Positions 28,501 through 35,935 of a stretch of DNA of 64,000 nucleotides are shown in pieces. Source of the stretch: Symsagittifera roscoffensis (taxonomy: Eukaryota > Xenacoelomorpha > Acoela > Convolutidae). Position 1 is the first letter of the stretch, and every line of letters starts with the position of its first letter. A program made the translations under genes and the position numbers. The stretch lies in NCBI RefSeq assembly GCF_963678635.1, contig NC_087071.1, positions 19,713,613 to 19,777,612 of the forward strand, in the 5' to 3' direction. The notes beneath the pieces were generated by a model. That model had not been told where the DNA came from, made no database searches, and saw only the letters and a list, made by a program, of their open reading frames with translations.

Positions 28501-30803
28501 AAATCTAAATCGGGTTCTCGAATTGAAGAAGGATGGGATGCTCTCTTTTTTATTGCTATTTTCCTTAATTGTGGTGTTAAGGTCATCATTAAGATTTCTG
28601 TCATCTTTGTGTTTTTATAGTCGTGCGTATTTAGTGAATATGCTTTTCGAACTAGTGTTTCGATTCGTACTGCTATTTGCTTGATGGTTTCGTTTGGTAA
28701 TCTGCGAATTTCATTACATAAAACTCTTTGTTGTTGTTTGTTTCTTTCGGAGTCAAACATTTTCGAAAATTCCTGTGTAAACCTTTTCCAGTTTGATTTT
28801 ATTTCTAGAGGTAGTACTGAAAACCATTTTTGGGCTGCGCCATCTAAGGTTGTTTGTATTAACGCTGTGCGTCGATGTATCCAATTTTGATGTAGTGGCG
28901 TATTAATTGGTTCAGGTCCAATATTTAAAATCAGGTTTGCTGTTACTGCATTTAAATAATCTTCTACAGAGTATTCAGGGTCTGTTCCTGTGAAAACCAT
29001 TAAAGGTTTGTTTGATGTTATTGATGATCCACCCATAAGGTATGGATTCATTGTCATTTGTAATGATTCTGCTGCATTTGGCATTTGAGAAAAATTCGAA
29101 AGTTGGTTTCTTGTTATTTCATGTTGTTGTAGATAATATGGGAGTGGTATTTCATTTTGCATTTGTGATGCTTGATACGAGTGTGCAGTCATTGGATTTT
29201 GTTGTTGAATTGGTTGAAAAGATTGTGTATTAATTAAATTTTGTTGTTGAATTGGTTGTTGATGTTGTGCATCTATTGGTTGTGGAGAAAAATTTCTATG
29301 ATTTGTACGTGTTTTCTGTATTCCTTGTCTACGATATTCTTGAGTATTTGGTGCAAATATATCTGGTTGTAAGAAATCATCATCTGAGGATAAATAATCC
29401 ATTTGATAAGATGTTTGTTTTTTATTTTTATTTTGTTGAAAAAATGGGTAATTTTCACTGTGATCCTGTGGAGGATTTGTTTGGAAATTTATTGAATTAG
29501 GTTGGGTCATTGGGTTATCCCAATTTCGAGATCTTGTATATTGGTTAAAATTTCTTTGTGGTTGATTATATGTTTTTGATGGATGTGTATAATTATAATT
29601 ATGGTCTGTAAAGTTGTTTCGAGTGAATGTTTTGCGTGTTTTTGATGGTATTGTCATGGGTCTGTATGTTTGGTAATCCATATGTGAATATTTAGGAGCA
29701 ACCGAAGGTTTAACGGTTGATTGTAAGGTTACCTGTGTTTGTGAAGGATTTGTATTTCTTGGTGTTGTTAAATTTGGGCGTATTGGTGAAATACTTTCTT
29801 GTGTAGTTGTTGTGTGTACAATTTCTTCATTTATGAAGTGTGATGGTGTCTGGATATCTTGTTGAGTAAGATTCCTAGTTCCATTGAGGTTTTCATTGTG
29901 TATAACTGTAGAGTTTAAACTATTATTTTGTGTATCGGGCAAAAATGTATTATAGTTTAATGGTGTTGCATCAATGGTTAATGGTATTACTTTTACATAA
30001 TCTCTTATGTAAGATATCGTACTTATTGCTTGACTTGAGATTGATTGTGGGAAGCTTATAAATGCGGGATGAGACCATTCGGGGTCCCAAACATAATCTG
30101 ATTGTTCTGTGATAGCGGTATCATCGTTCGAGTTTTGGGGTCTAAAATTTTTTCTTGCTTGTGCAATTAAATCAATATTGTGTGTGAAATAATCTATTAT
30201 GAACCATGCCAAAATTTTTTGTAGATCGTGTTTTGTATGTTGTGAAACGTCGTCTTTCGTGAAATTTTCTTTAATGATGTTTAAATAACTAGAGAGTAGT
30301 GTGATTTCATGTCGTACTTTCAAATGTTTAGATGTTTCTGTCGGTGAGACATTTGTTATTGGGATTTCGTTTTCTAATATCGAAATATAACTATATATTA
30401 TTGCGAAAACTTCATTGGTGAATATGGAGTTTGCTCTTTGTGAGTTATGATATTGGATGCTTTTTATATATTCTGAAAAAACTTTTGAAAATTCTAAATC
30501 AAGATCGTCTGTTTGAATTGTATATTTTCTATTATTATGGTTTGGTGAGGTGAATTCTATGGAGTAGATTCCATACTGTTGCGTTATGTTGCATATATCT
30601 TTAAAGTAGTGGTCTATGATTTGTCTTTTGATTTTTACATCTGGGAACTCTGTTTTACATGGACTAATTCCGGGTTCAAATAAATTTACGAGTAAATTTT
30701 GACAAAATATGTGTTGTCCTCTATCAGTATCTGCATCTACTATAAAAGGAAAGATTTCATCATCATCTGGACTTTCTTCACCTGGAGTGTGCGTTGAGCT
30801 CAT
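22581..30803 (-). CDS. gag-pol: Gag-Pol polyprotein of the Ty3/gypsy-type element (2740 aa)
   Basis: One uninterrupted frame codes for capsid and all replication enzymes. Residues 1-580 are an unusually long, partly Gln/Asn-rich N-terminus. A capsid-type region at 600-790 includes FTGTDPEYSVEDYL and WFSVLPLE. A CCHC knuckle (CNYCRRYGHSISEC) lies at 842-855, and a Ser/Arg/Asn/Tyr repeat-like tract at 900-1070. Protease: DSG at 1229-1231. Reverse transcriptase at about 1590-1790, with D1674 and YLDD at 1737-1740. RNase H at 1880-2005, with D1886, TDHKP and LPDTLSR. Integrase: His pair plus CNDCIVC near 2249-2289, then D2321, D2381 and E2417 (35 residues between the last two). A GPY-type module is near 2592-2595; no chromodomain. 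All catalytic residues are present, so the element may be active. The ATG at 30803 overlaps the preceding 155-aa ORF by 26 nt. Fusion of gag and pol without a frameshift is less common in the group. Confidence 0.97.
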   Translation of the reverse strand: MSSTHTPGEESPDDDEIFPFIVDADTDRGQHIFCQNLLVNLFEPGISPCKTEFPDVKIKRQIIDHYFKDICNITQQYGIYSIEFTSPNHNNRKYTIQTDDLDLEFSKVFSEYIKSIQYHNSQRANSIFTNEVFAIIYSYISILENEIPITNVSPTETSKHLKVRHEITLLSSYLNIIKENFTKDDVSQHTKHDLQKILAWFIIDYFTHNIDLIAQARKNFRPQNSNDDTAITEQSDYVWDPEWSHPAFISFPQSISSQAISTISYIRDYVKVIPLTIDATPLNYNTFLPDTQNNSLNSTVIHNENLNGTRNLTQQDIQTPSHFINEEIVHTTTTQESISPIRPNLTTPRNTNPSQTQVTLQSTVKPSVAPKYSHMDYQTYRPMTIPSKTRKTFTRNNFTDHNYNYTHPSKTYNQPQRNFNQYTRSRNWDNPMTQPNSINFQTNPPQDHSENYPFFQQNKNKKQTSYQMDYLSSDDDFLQPDIFAPNTQEYRRQGIQKTRTNHRNFSPQPIDAQHQQPIQQQNLINTQSFQPIQQQNPMTAHSYQASQMQNEIPLPYYLQQHEITRNQLSNFSQMPNAAESLQMTMNPYLMGGSSITSNKPLMVFTGTDPEYSVEDYLNAVTANLILNIGPEPINTPLHQNWIHRRTALIQTTLDGAAQKWFSVLPLEIKSNWKRFTQEFSKMFDSERNKQQQRVLCNEIRRLPNETIKQIAVRIETLVRKAYSLNTHDYKNTKMTEILMMTLTPQLRKIAIKKRASHPSSIREPDLDFRKLVDKLEQAEITMKLEETENLKLQYVNRIETTPTNINNIQESETDLVEKITEILNIYEKNPNFKGKPSFKKWCNYCRRYGHSISECRQKQQDNQNKPQKYKEPNKSFYQYMKKDQNLPNKTVHSNNSSGKPLPNNTNYTRNQSPYNSSYRGRSPERRNTQNSSQNHYNRPNSRSNYSRSNSNTQRFVSRSNSQSRNNYYPNNQSRNSSYNRNRNYSYNRNRSYSNNRNQNYPNSQSRNNSYNRSNYNRPNNNYQNRSRNNSQNRHSSYNNRYRNYSQSPHRNNNNYNNSNNRHRSSTPKHQRQINQVQSNPETTSDPPGIDDTVTDTLQLNQINCTSSDSESDTENTLSINMIKVENDYESVIYEQPFPSHIYENQSEFLQNYYTTPINSTPTTQETNEINTTDQTNKNTKTKCLNTNHIYQNIQKEQPKEKIWTIPFLLESPRNKEFQPPDLEIDFLIDSGAESNIINIPTWNEIKTLHPKLTPLETSSKLATAQGSTLINYGKIQLFLLPTRTMEQSKILNKPFKQIFHITDIKYNIIGIPFISKYIPTINILNSKILIKDKYTKTKETSLTFFQRLNKQPPFFSKFYPIFNQQRKHLKPLSGNIYNFSIKQVHQYDKEQNKQKFYMSEFEFKPIHKFFKITISSIKYLKNSNSDIISLHVYNNTPYQVTLPLGLLGYCETNATISPIHEKAYRVNNILQLLDICQSTILNEELSINNIISNENRNTDYFTKTPYFKPTFNISNYTEDQQKFLTMFNFQHSQITQDEFEKLAKQLIKYSSVYATSKFDVGKISSSLHLPLKPDAVFKKQRASKVPIHLHDKVNRLLDILEQYNIISPVNKEEQPKGNTFINPVIILAKGESLKIVLDARYLNSLIDESKCNWPIEPIQVILTKINGKYFTTADMNSAYNQMPLDEQSRRLTQFVIGNQQYEFNRLFYGISIGPAAFSAFMSKIFRPLILKKNAITYLDDVFMQSQTKDEMFNVLEKYHQILQNENLKAAPDKSHFFLTRVKFLGHNIERKTITPLKSRIDAIQKLQPPTNKKKIQEFLGMLNFLSKYVYKMQLYLRPFYNILRQQNNFEWNTEHQTRFEEIKKLLTEQISNTIPDSNQPFYAMCDASNFGIGAALLQSHNGTNKMNLISANSRLFTQAELRLSTLMRECTAIIYTLTEYEFLILGSKHPTVLFTDHKPIIFLFTQKSNPNHRVYRFQLILMKFPNLHIVWTAGKNLALPDTLSRNTPPELLTRKTTVEIPKNIKFYLAENETSPRLECKYAVKTDIEQSQINSLQHFPLYLDCQNNHYEVDLLGTSTFKPIPYSQWIKNNTQQKRTKQHPPKKDHFPLIEKEDLTDKINLSGPQTNDSKYTINQVFDLHDPLDTIPLSKFEIENIFLPPTETITISTLKQYQNLDPIIRQLKSWHKYKTKPVKADSTILGNKTLLRYFRKFNNTTINENTDLLEYNLNESTVPCLPLSMILIAFNISHTQNIKGHSGSEKTYSNFIQNFYFPNAPIWIKVLCNDCIVCQLNKPYPNQKQIAQKQDFKGQSLYFNHRISFDTKGPISPSSEGNSYIMVIVDAFTHYVALNPVPHCNAYYAYTTLYEHWIAKFGLPEILVTDNGTEFINNEIITLCHLYNIKHKPRTSHAPWTNGLVEGMNRSLQEYLRCIINGNDTKYTEWSADVKLFPLAYNSQITTTLGMSPYEMVFNQKPRKPIMFTANSHKNAQGYCQPNKDSICYNLPLHTHDEDHFHHPQILKLASGTHTEWILNRDKKHNEIYQKITKKILQRQNINEQINSRFTPASDLKIGTFVLIPNFNTQKGISKKLQPLRKGPYQIIAKPTDVTYKITDSNKKEIVQHRNNLLPYYPKEYALRELTQLYSFTGLKIIQNEPHLKNTEQNDNPTENQNTKPIATKNNTQNHKESPKQRKNRKMTEQIIPQEQIDKSENRKTTRLRNQPRKNYKIFIPQSKILKKVEFQK

Positions 30804-31245
30804 TTTTTCGTTCGATGACTGTTAATATGTAATTATTAATGTGTCGAATTGGTTGATTCCAATTGTATAAATGTACTGGTTTGTGTTTATACTGCTTTTT
30901 TATTCTTCTTTTTCCTCTTTTTGATGAATTTGAAGTTGTTTCTGAGTCAGAAAAATATAATTGATCGTGAAGTGGGTAATTTTTATCTATTGATTCTTTT
31001 AGTTTGTAAAGTTCGTCTAAACTGTTGGTTTCTGATTCTGAAAATGCGTTTCGATTTTTTGAAAATCTTTTTCGTGTTATTTGTCTTTGTTTCGTTATTA
31101 TTTTTCTTTTTAGTGTTTGTCGTTTTGTTCGGATGTATCCAACTGTTTGTGTATGAGGTGTGATTACAAGGTCGTATTTTTTGTTATCTATTTCACAATT
31201 GTGTAAAACGATTGTTTGTTTATTTCCTAGGTTTTTAAATGACAT
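30778..31245 (-). CDS. 155-aa basic leader ORF overlapping gag
   Basis: A Lys/Arg/Asn-rich protein with an RKIITKQRQITRKRF basic cluster (about 48-62), possibly nuclear or nucleic-acid binding, and a C-terminal HLYNWNQPIRHINNY segment. It starts at ATG 31245, the first long ORF after the leader, and ends at TGA 30780-30778, 26 nt past the gag-pol ATG in a different frame. A simple -1 slip at the A6T run meets TGA at once, so gag-pol more likely starts at its own ATG. The overlap also contains CAG|GTGAAG (junction 30782/30781), a plausible splice donor. Family not recognised. Confidence 0.6.
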   Translation of the reverse strand: MSFKNLGNKQTIVLHNCEIDNKKYDLVITPHTQTVGYIRTKRQTLKRKIITKQRQITRKRFSKNRNAFSESETNSLDELYKLKESIDKNYPLHDQLYFSDSETTSNSSKRGKRRIKKQYKHKPVHLYNWNQPIRHINNYILTVIERKNELNAHSR

Positions 31246-32481
31246 AAGGTTTAGGATGACGGATGCAAAAGGTTGTTAAATGATTTCTATTTTCTTAAAC
31301 TGTTAGTTCTTACGATTTTTTGGTTAGCTTAACCTGGGTCTGTTTGTTCAGGGTTGGAGAGAAAAGTATATCGATTCCGAAGAATGATTTTTTACTTTCT
31401 CGTGGCTAGTATAAGTTAAGGTGTTAACTTACTTAATCTTACTTAGGGGTAGTGATTGTGTTCAAGGGTTGGAGAATAGTAAATCGATCCACAAGGTTCA
31501 GGTATAATTAGAACGCGAGTAGTTCGTTAGATACTATTTTAAACTTACTAAGTCTAAGATTTATCCTGGGTCTGGTAAGAGGGGGGGTCAAGTGAAGGAT
31601 GAATAACCGAAGTTCTTCACTGTTTATCCTAATTTGAATGATTAGTTTTGTTTAAAAATTTCTATTAGTCTTGGGTCTTTAGAAAGGGTTGGGTAGTGAA
31701 TCGACGTTTGAGGTCGTTAGACACTAATTAAGTGGGTGGGGGAGAACAAAGTTGTTCTGTTTGATCCAAGGATAAGCCTTGATGATCAAATTTGAAATTT
31801 AATTAAGTAGAAAATGATTTAAGATCCAAGGATAAGCCTTGATGATCTGGTTTTAAAGATTTAAGTGAATTTAAGTTATAATAAAATTTTAAATGTGTGT
31901 AAAGGAAAGATTTAGTGTTTTGATGATATTAGTGGGTTTATGATTGCTGTTATGTTTTAGATGATGGAGCTGGGACAACAGGATGATTTATGATTACTAA
32001 CCATTTATTGTCATGCTACTAATTTTTATTTTTTATTTTTCAATAAATATTTTTCAAACATGTTTTGTATATTACTGCAGAATTTTAGGAAAACGATCTT
32101 AGATCTTTTTATCAATCGTTATTGTATATTAATAATTTTGTTTAGCGCTTGAAATGATTTTGAACATTGACTTCAAAATTTTATGTTTGCAAATGAAAAT
32201 CTAAATTCATTGCTAGTAGTATTCTAAATATAAAAGTTTGTTCTGGTTTTTGCCTAACTATCATATAGCTATATGGCAAATTTCTACTTTGTCGTATGTC
32301 GTCTCTGGTTCGAGGTCTTCTTCCAATTCCGGGTAGTTCTGTTATGGTTCGGAATATTGGCTCTGATCTATTGAGTCGTAGAGACATTTCGATTAAATTA
32401 TTGTCGTATAACATTTTGTAAATGTTTTTGTCTAATTTCTAATCTATTTTGGTTAATTCTAAGCTATTAAGGTCTTGTTCG
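31246..32481 (-). other. Element 5' leader with internal repeats
   Basis: 1.2 kb of untranslated leader. Plus-strand GATCCAAGGATAAGCCTTGA occurs at about 31769 and 31822. A degenerate block, GGGTCT...AGGGTTGG...AGTA..ATCGA, recurs near 31336, 31463 and 31678. This could hold packaging or regulatory sites. No ORF that I trust (the 77-codon frame at 32181-32414 is probably chance). Confidence 0.5.
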
Positions 32482-32499
32482 AGACTTATGGTCGCACCA
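32482..32499 (-). promoter_or_regulatory. Primer-binding site
   Basis: Two bases after the 5' LTR (element orientation) comes TGGTGCGACCATAAGTCT. TGG pairs with the CCA end of a tRNA and the rest would pair with its 3' acceptor strand, implying an acceptor 3' strand TGGTCGC plus discriminator A. I cannot assign the tRNA without the organism's tRNA set. Confidence 0.75.
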
Positions 32500-32501
32500 G
32501 A

Positions 32502-32911
32502 TGAGTTAGGACTGGAGTGTATAACTCATAGAGTAATTTCGGATAGGGTACACCGTCTGCTCGTCACGCTATCTTATTTTCGGCCGGATAGATTCGTGCA
32601 ACTTCTTAGTCTAATACCGATCCTAATCTTACTCTTATACTATCTAGTCTCAGGTTGTTTAACTAGTCTCTGCTAGGCTCAATAGATCTAGGGTATACTG
32701 GTTTATTGCGGCTGCTGAAGTGCTCGGGAGAGTCCAACTAATTTCTAAGTTAAATTCAAATCTCTCTGGTGCTGAAATTACAAGTAACTTCAGCACTTAC
32801 AAATAAGTGGGTTGTTAGTTAGATGGATCATGATTGGTTAATATTAAATACTTTACATTGGTAAAATATCTAAATTATCCAATCATAAAATGTAGTTTAG
32901 ATCAGGTTCCA
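32502..32911 (-). repeat. 5' LTR (410 bp)
   Basis: Identical copy of 13991-14400, adjacent to the primer-binding site at its left edge on the plus strand. Transcription of the element should start within it and run leftward. The ARM gene start lies only 443 bp to its right, in divergent orientation. Confidence 0.97.
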
Positions 32912-32915
32912 GTAT
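32912..32915. repeat. Target-site duplication GTAT (right)
   Basis: Matches 13987-13990. The fifth base differs, so the duplication is four bases. Confidence 0.85.
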
Positions 32916-33353
32916 TTAATGGAAAACAAAATTTCATAGTGTGTTCATGTGTTATTTTTATCACAATTTCTGCAATGAACAAATAGTCATTCTAATTTTT
33001 GGTGATGAATCTAAAGTAACCAACCAGTGCTGCATTTTTAGAAACTTAATTTTATTTGAAAATGGCTCAACAATTTGATTTTTTTTTTCTACTAAACGAA
33101 TGAGAAATGAATTGTTAAACCAGTTACAAAACTCAAACTATGACGAGTAAAGTCTATAGCAGCTAATATGCGGACTAGCCAGACAAAACACAAGCAAAAA
33201 CAAGTAACTTGCCTGATTAAATTCAGAAATCAAAAGCAAAGAGTGGACAAGTAAAAAATTTAAAGTTATTCACGTGTTAGTTTCTTGCGTAAGTTAGTCT
33301 TAAATGCACTTCGATTAGTTACGTCTTAAATTAACGAAAACTGAAGAACCTTA
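32916..33353 (+). promoter_or_regulatory. Short upstream region of the ARM gene
   Basis: About 440 bases between the LTR insertion and the gene's ATG. It must contain the proximal promoter or 5' UTR if 33354 is the true start. I see no clear TATA box. The insertion may have displaced upstream elements. Confidence 0.35.
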
Positions 33354-34404
33354 ATGGCGGATGTTTCTTGGTTGAAGCAAACGGAAGAAGCATTTGCTAA
33401 AATCAGAGAAGCACAATCAGAAATTGGTGTCTTGCATAAGTTTATTGTTTTGGCCAGAATATGGGACGATCTAAAGCTTACCAAATCAGCGCAAGACTTT
33501 TGCAAAGAAATGGTTCGCATGGACTTTATCGGCCTATTACCGTTTCAAAATGAATTTCGTGCTAAAGCTAGTACTAAAATAATTCTTGGAATGATCAAAA
33601 GCATGACGGCTTTCAGCAAAGAATTGTGTAAAAACATCATTTCAAAAAATCTGCATATCCAATTCGTGAAATTCCTCGAAAGTAATTCAGTAAAAAAAGA
33701 AAGCAGAAAAAAAAGTCTTGACGTTACCATATCAATATTAGGAGCAGAAAACCTAGAAAAAAATCTTGACGTTACCATATCAATATTAGGAGCATTGTTT
33801 AACATCCTTCGAAATTACCCCGAATCACAGCCAACCATTCGCGACACTGGGGTTCAGGCGACACTTAGAGATTTCCTGAGTCGAGAAAATGTCATGATGA
33901 AAGCATTGACAGTCTGGATCTTCTGCTACGTGCTTGACTGGCGTCTTCCACAAGATCAGGACTTGGTGACAGCTGTCAGAAAAAGTATTGATTTCATGGT
34001 TAACCAACTGTTAGCTAAATTCACCTTGCCATCTGATTGGCAAGCAAAATTGACTCAAGGAACCCTTCAAAATCTTGAATTCACAGCTGACGAAGTGTTT
34101 GGGCCTATGGCGTGTGTGGCATACAACAGACAAATTACAGTTGAGCTATTAAAGCAAGGAGCGATCTCCAAATGCGAATGCATTTTGCTTCGCATATATG
34201 GAACCGAAACGTTTGGTTCTGATTCTGAATCCTTTACTAATAGGGCTTCAAAAGCGGCGCTTACACTCCTAGAACGAATGAGTCAACATAGAATCGGCAA
34301 CGAGTTGATTGATTTCCCGGAGTTGCTAATGAAGTTTAGCAAGCACCCAATAGATGAAATCAGAGACATATCAGGCAGGTTGCTGCAGATTCCACAACTA
34401 AAAG
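33354..34404 (+). CDS. Armadillo/HEAT-like exon, probable N-terminal part of an ARM-TIR protein
   Basis: 350 codons of alpha-helical, repeat-type sequence. Pieces such as LFNILRNYPESQPTIRDTG, VQATLRDFLS, MACVAYNRQITVELLKQGAI and SKAALTLLERMSQHRIGNEL are typical of armadillo repeats, which form a protein-binding superhelix. The ATG at 33354 starts MADVSWLKQTEEAF. A 48-bp in-frame tandem duplication (33716-33763 and onward) repeats LDVTISILGA. The open frame continues to TAG 34499, but after K350 it turns T-rich and noncoding-like. An AAAAG|GTAGCA donor at 34404/34405 leaves phase 1, which fits the TIR exon at 46077. Alternatively it is a stand-alone single-exon gene of 381 codons. No cytoplasmic export signals; likely intracellular. 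Confidence 0.7.
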
Positions 34405-34499
34405 GTAGCAAGGATATTTTCCTTTTTCTCCATCAAAGCTCAATGGTTTTTGTTTTGGTCAAAAGGATTTATAACACAATTAAAATAACAGTTTTCTAG

Positions 34500-34980
34500 C
34501 TAGTGTTTTATTTTTCACAGTATAAACTCCTGTGTATAGAAAACTGCTAAGAAACTTAGCTCAAAAATCTGACAAAAAACCTATTGGATATCCACTTGCA
34601 AACAATTTTGTTGGTTGTCCATTTGACAGTTACAGTTTTAAAAATGACAGTCGTATGAGGAAAATTCCATTTTACAAGTTATCTATTATAAAGCTGTTCT
34701 CCCCTAAACCTAATCTCCGTTATAATCAAGAATATTATATGGCTAACCGAATAAGGTCTTTCACAAGTTATCTTCTGTTTAAACCTTAGACATGAGACAT
34801 AAGTTCAAGACATAGCTCTTTATATCTTCACTTCTGCCGTGAAGGTCACCTCAATACTTTGAACATCAACGCTGGACTTCAAGTTTTAAATCAAAAATTT
34901 ACTTGGGATGTATACAAGCAAAATGCATTATATTTAGCGCAAAGTCGGCAAACAAATGTAACGTAAGGATTTAAATAAAA
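34500..34980. other. Non-coding stretch
   Basis: AT-rich. The 85-codon frame at 34532-34789 has no recognisable feature. Nothing further seen. Confidence 0.4.
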
Positions 34981-34984
34981 ATTT

Positions 34985-35935
34985 GGAAATATTTAACTGG
35001 ACGCTTAACACTCCCACGGTTACGCTCAAAATTTCAAAGAGTGTGTGTAGTTTGAGTTTTTTTTTCTCACTTACTATGAAGAATACTCCTCGTTTTCCTC
35101 CCAATTCTCCGCTCTTTAAGTATTTGGGCCTTCTGGTTATATTCTCATTTTCGTTTTTTTCTCAGGTCGTCTTTAGTTCAGTTCATTCTAGGCGTTGGTT
35201 GTGTTGTTTGCTCTGCCTTATTGTTGTTTTTGGGTTGTCGCCTGTTTGTTTTTTCTCTCATTCAGTCTTGTTTTTGCAGCTCGACTTTTCCATTGTCCTG
35301 TTTTCTTATATGCTTGATTATTCGTTTCCTGTTGACAATTCGATTACTTTGTCTCCCTTAATTTGAGCCTTGATTCCTCTTCCCCAAAATTATCAGGAAC
35401 TCCAGGCATGCTTTAATATAATCTGCACCCTTTTCCTGTATTTGATTAGCCATAGATTCCATCAGCTCGATTAGTGATGATGCCTTTTCTGTTAGTGTCG
35501 GCTTTGTTGTAACCTCATTTTTAATTTTCGTTATGGTCAAAAAAGGGTTGCATATCTGAGTTCTGAAAATTGGGTAAGGTTGAAACTATCCCTCTAGGTT
35601 TTGGTACGCCGCCCGTTCTTTTGACGTGTAATTGGATTTTACTCTTTATCGTTGTCTTGTTTGTTCTTTAATTCCTGGGTGATTTTCCCATACTGGAATC
35701 CTGAATCGGTTGGTTAGCTCCCTCCGACCTATTTTGTTTCGCCTTCTTGTATCCATGAGCTGGTGGGCATTACTAGTTCCTTGAGGCCTGTTGGTGCTTC
35801 CCCGTCGTGCCTTCTCATGTTGTTATTTTTCGTTCTCTTCTTTTCAACAAATGGTCCCTCTGATTGTTCCTCAACCATTAGGTGTGCTGAGGCTTCCAGG
35901 TTCTTCTTAGGCAACCAACGCAGGGCCTAAATCGA
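34985..35935 (-). pseudogene. Decayed LINE ORF1-like or similar coding remnant
   Basis: The minus strand reads as charged, Lys/Glu/Gln/Asn-rich protein in several frames interrupted by stops and shifts: 35914-35729 (MPKKNLEASAHLMVEEQ...), then IGRRELTNRFRIPVWENHPG, and 35540-35358 (TLTEKASSLIELMESMANQI...), then a basic Asn/Gln/Lys-rich tail to about 35000. The style (helix then basic tail) suits the ORF1 of a LINE, but there is no diagnostic zinc knuckle. The plus-strand ORF over it is the T-rich complement. Confidence 0.35.

Larger units (their letters stand above)
13991..32911 (-). mobile_element. Complete 18.9-kb Ty3/gypsy-type LTR retroelement with env and accessory ORFs
   Basis: It is bounded by two 410-bp LTRs that I find identical base for base, beginning TG and ending CA, and flanked by the 4-bp target duplication GTAT (13987-13990 and 32912-32915). 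All ORFs run on the minus strand, so the 5' LTR is 32502-32911. Order 5' to 3': LTR, PBS, 1.2-kb leader, 155-aa ORF, Gag-Pol (2740 aa), 0.45-kb spacer, ATG-less 50-codon frame, 76-aa and 62-aa membrane ORFs, ATG-less 310-codon frame, Env-like (872 aa), 601-aa ORF, 79-nt intron, 1.5-kb 3' region, LTR. Identical LTRs mean very recent insertion. The size is two to three times that of ordinary gypsy elements because of the extra genes. Confidence 0.95.

Noticed and set aside
21540-30782. Splice from CAG|GTGAAG (30782) to an acceptor ahead of the 310-codon ATG-less frame
   Set aside because: The visible AG near 21565 does not restore the right phase; no other convincing acceptor was found by eye.
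30795-30812. -1 ribosomal frameshift at the A6T heptamer from the 155-aa ORF into gag
   Set aside because: The -1 frame meets TGA immediately, and gag-pol is in the +1 frame with its own ATG.
33406-34499. 381-codon ARM ORF taken as the full protein
   Set aside because: The last 31 codons are T-rich and noncoding-like beyond a donor that fits the TIR exon; kept only as an alternative.
34983-35366. Hydrophobic 127-codon plus-strand ORF
   Set aside because: T-rich complement of a charged, decayed minus-strand coding remnant.
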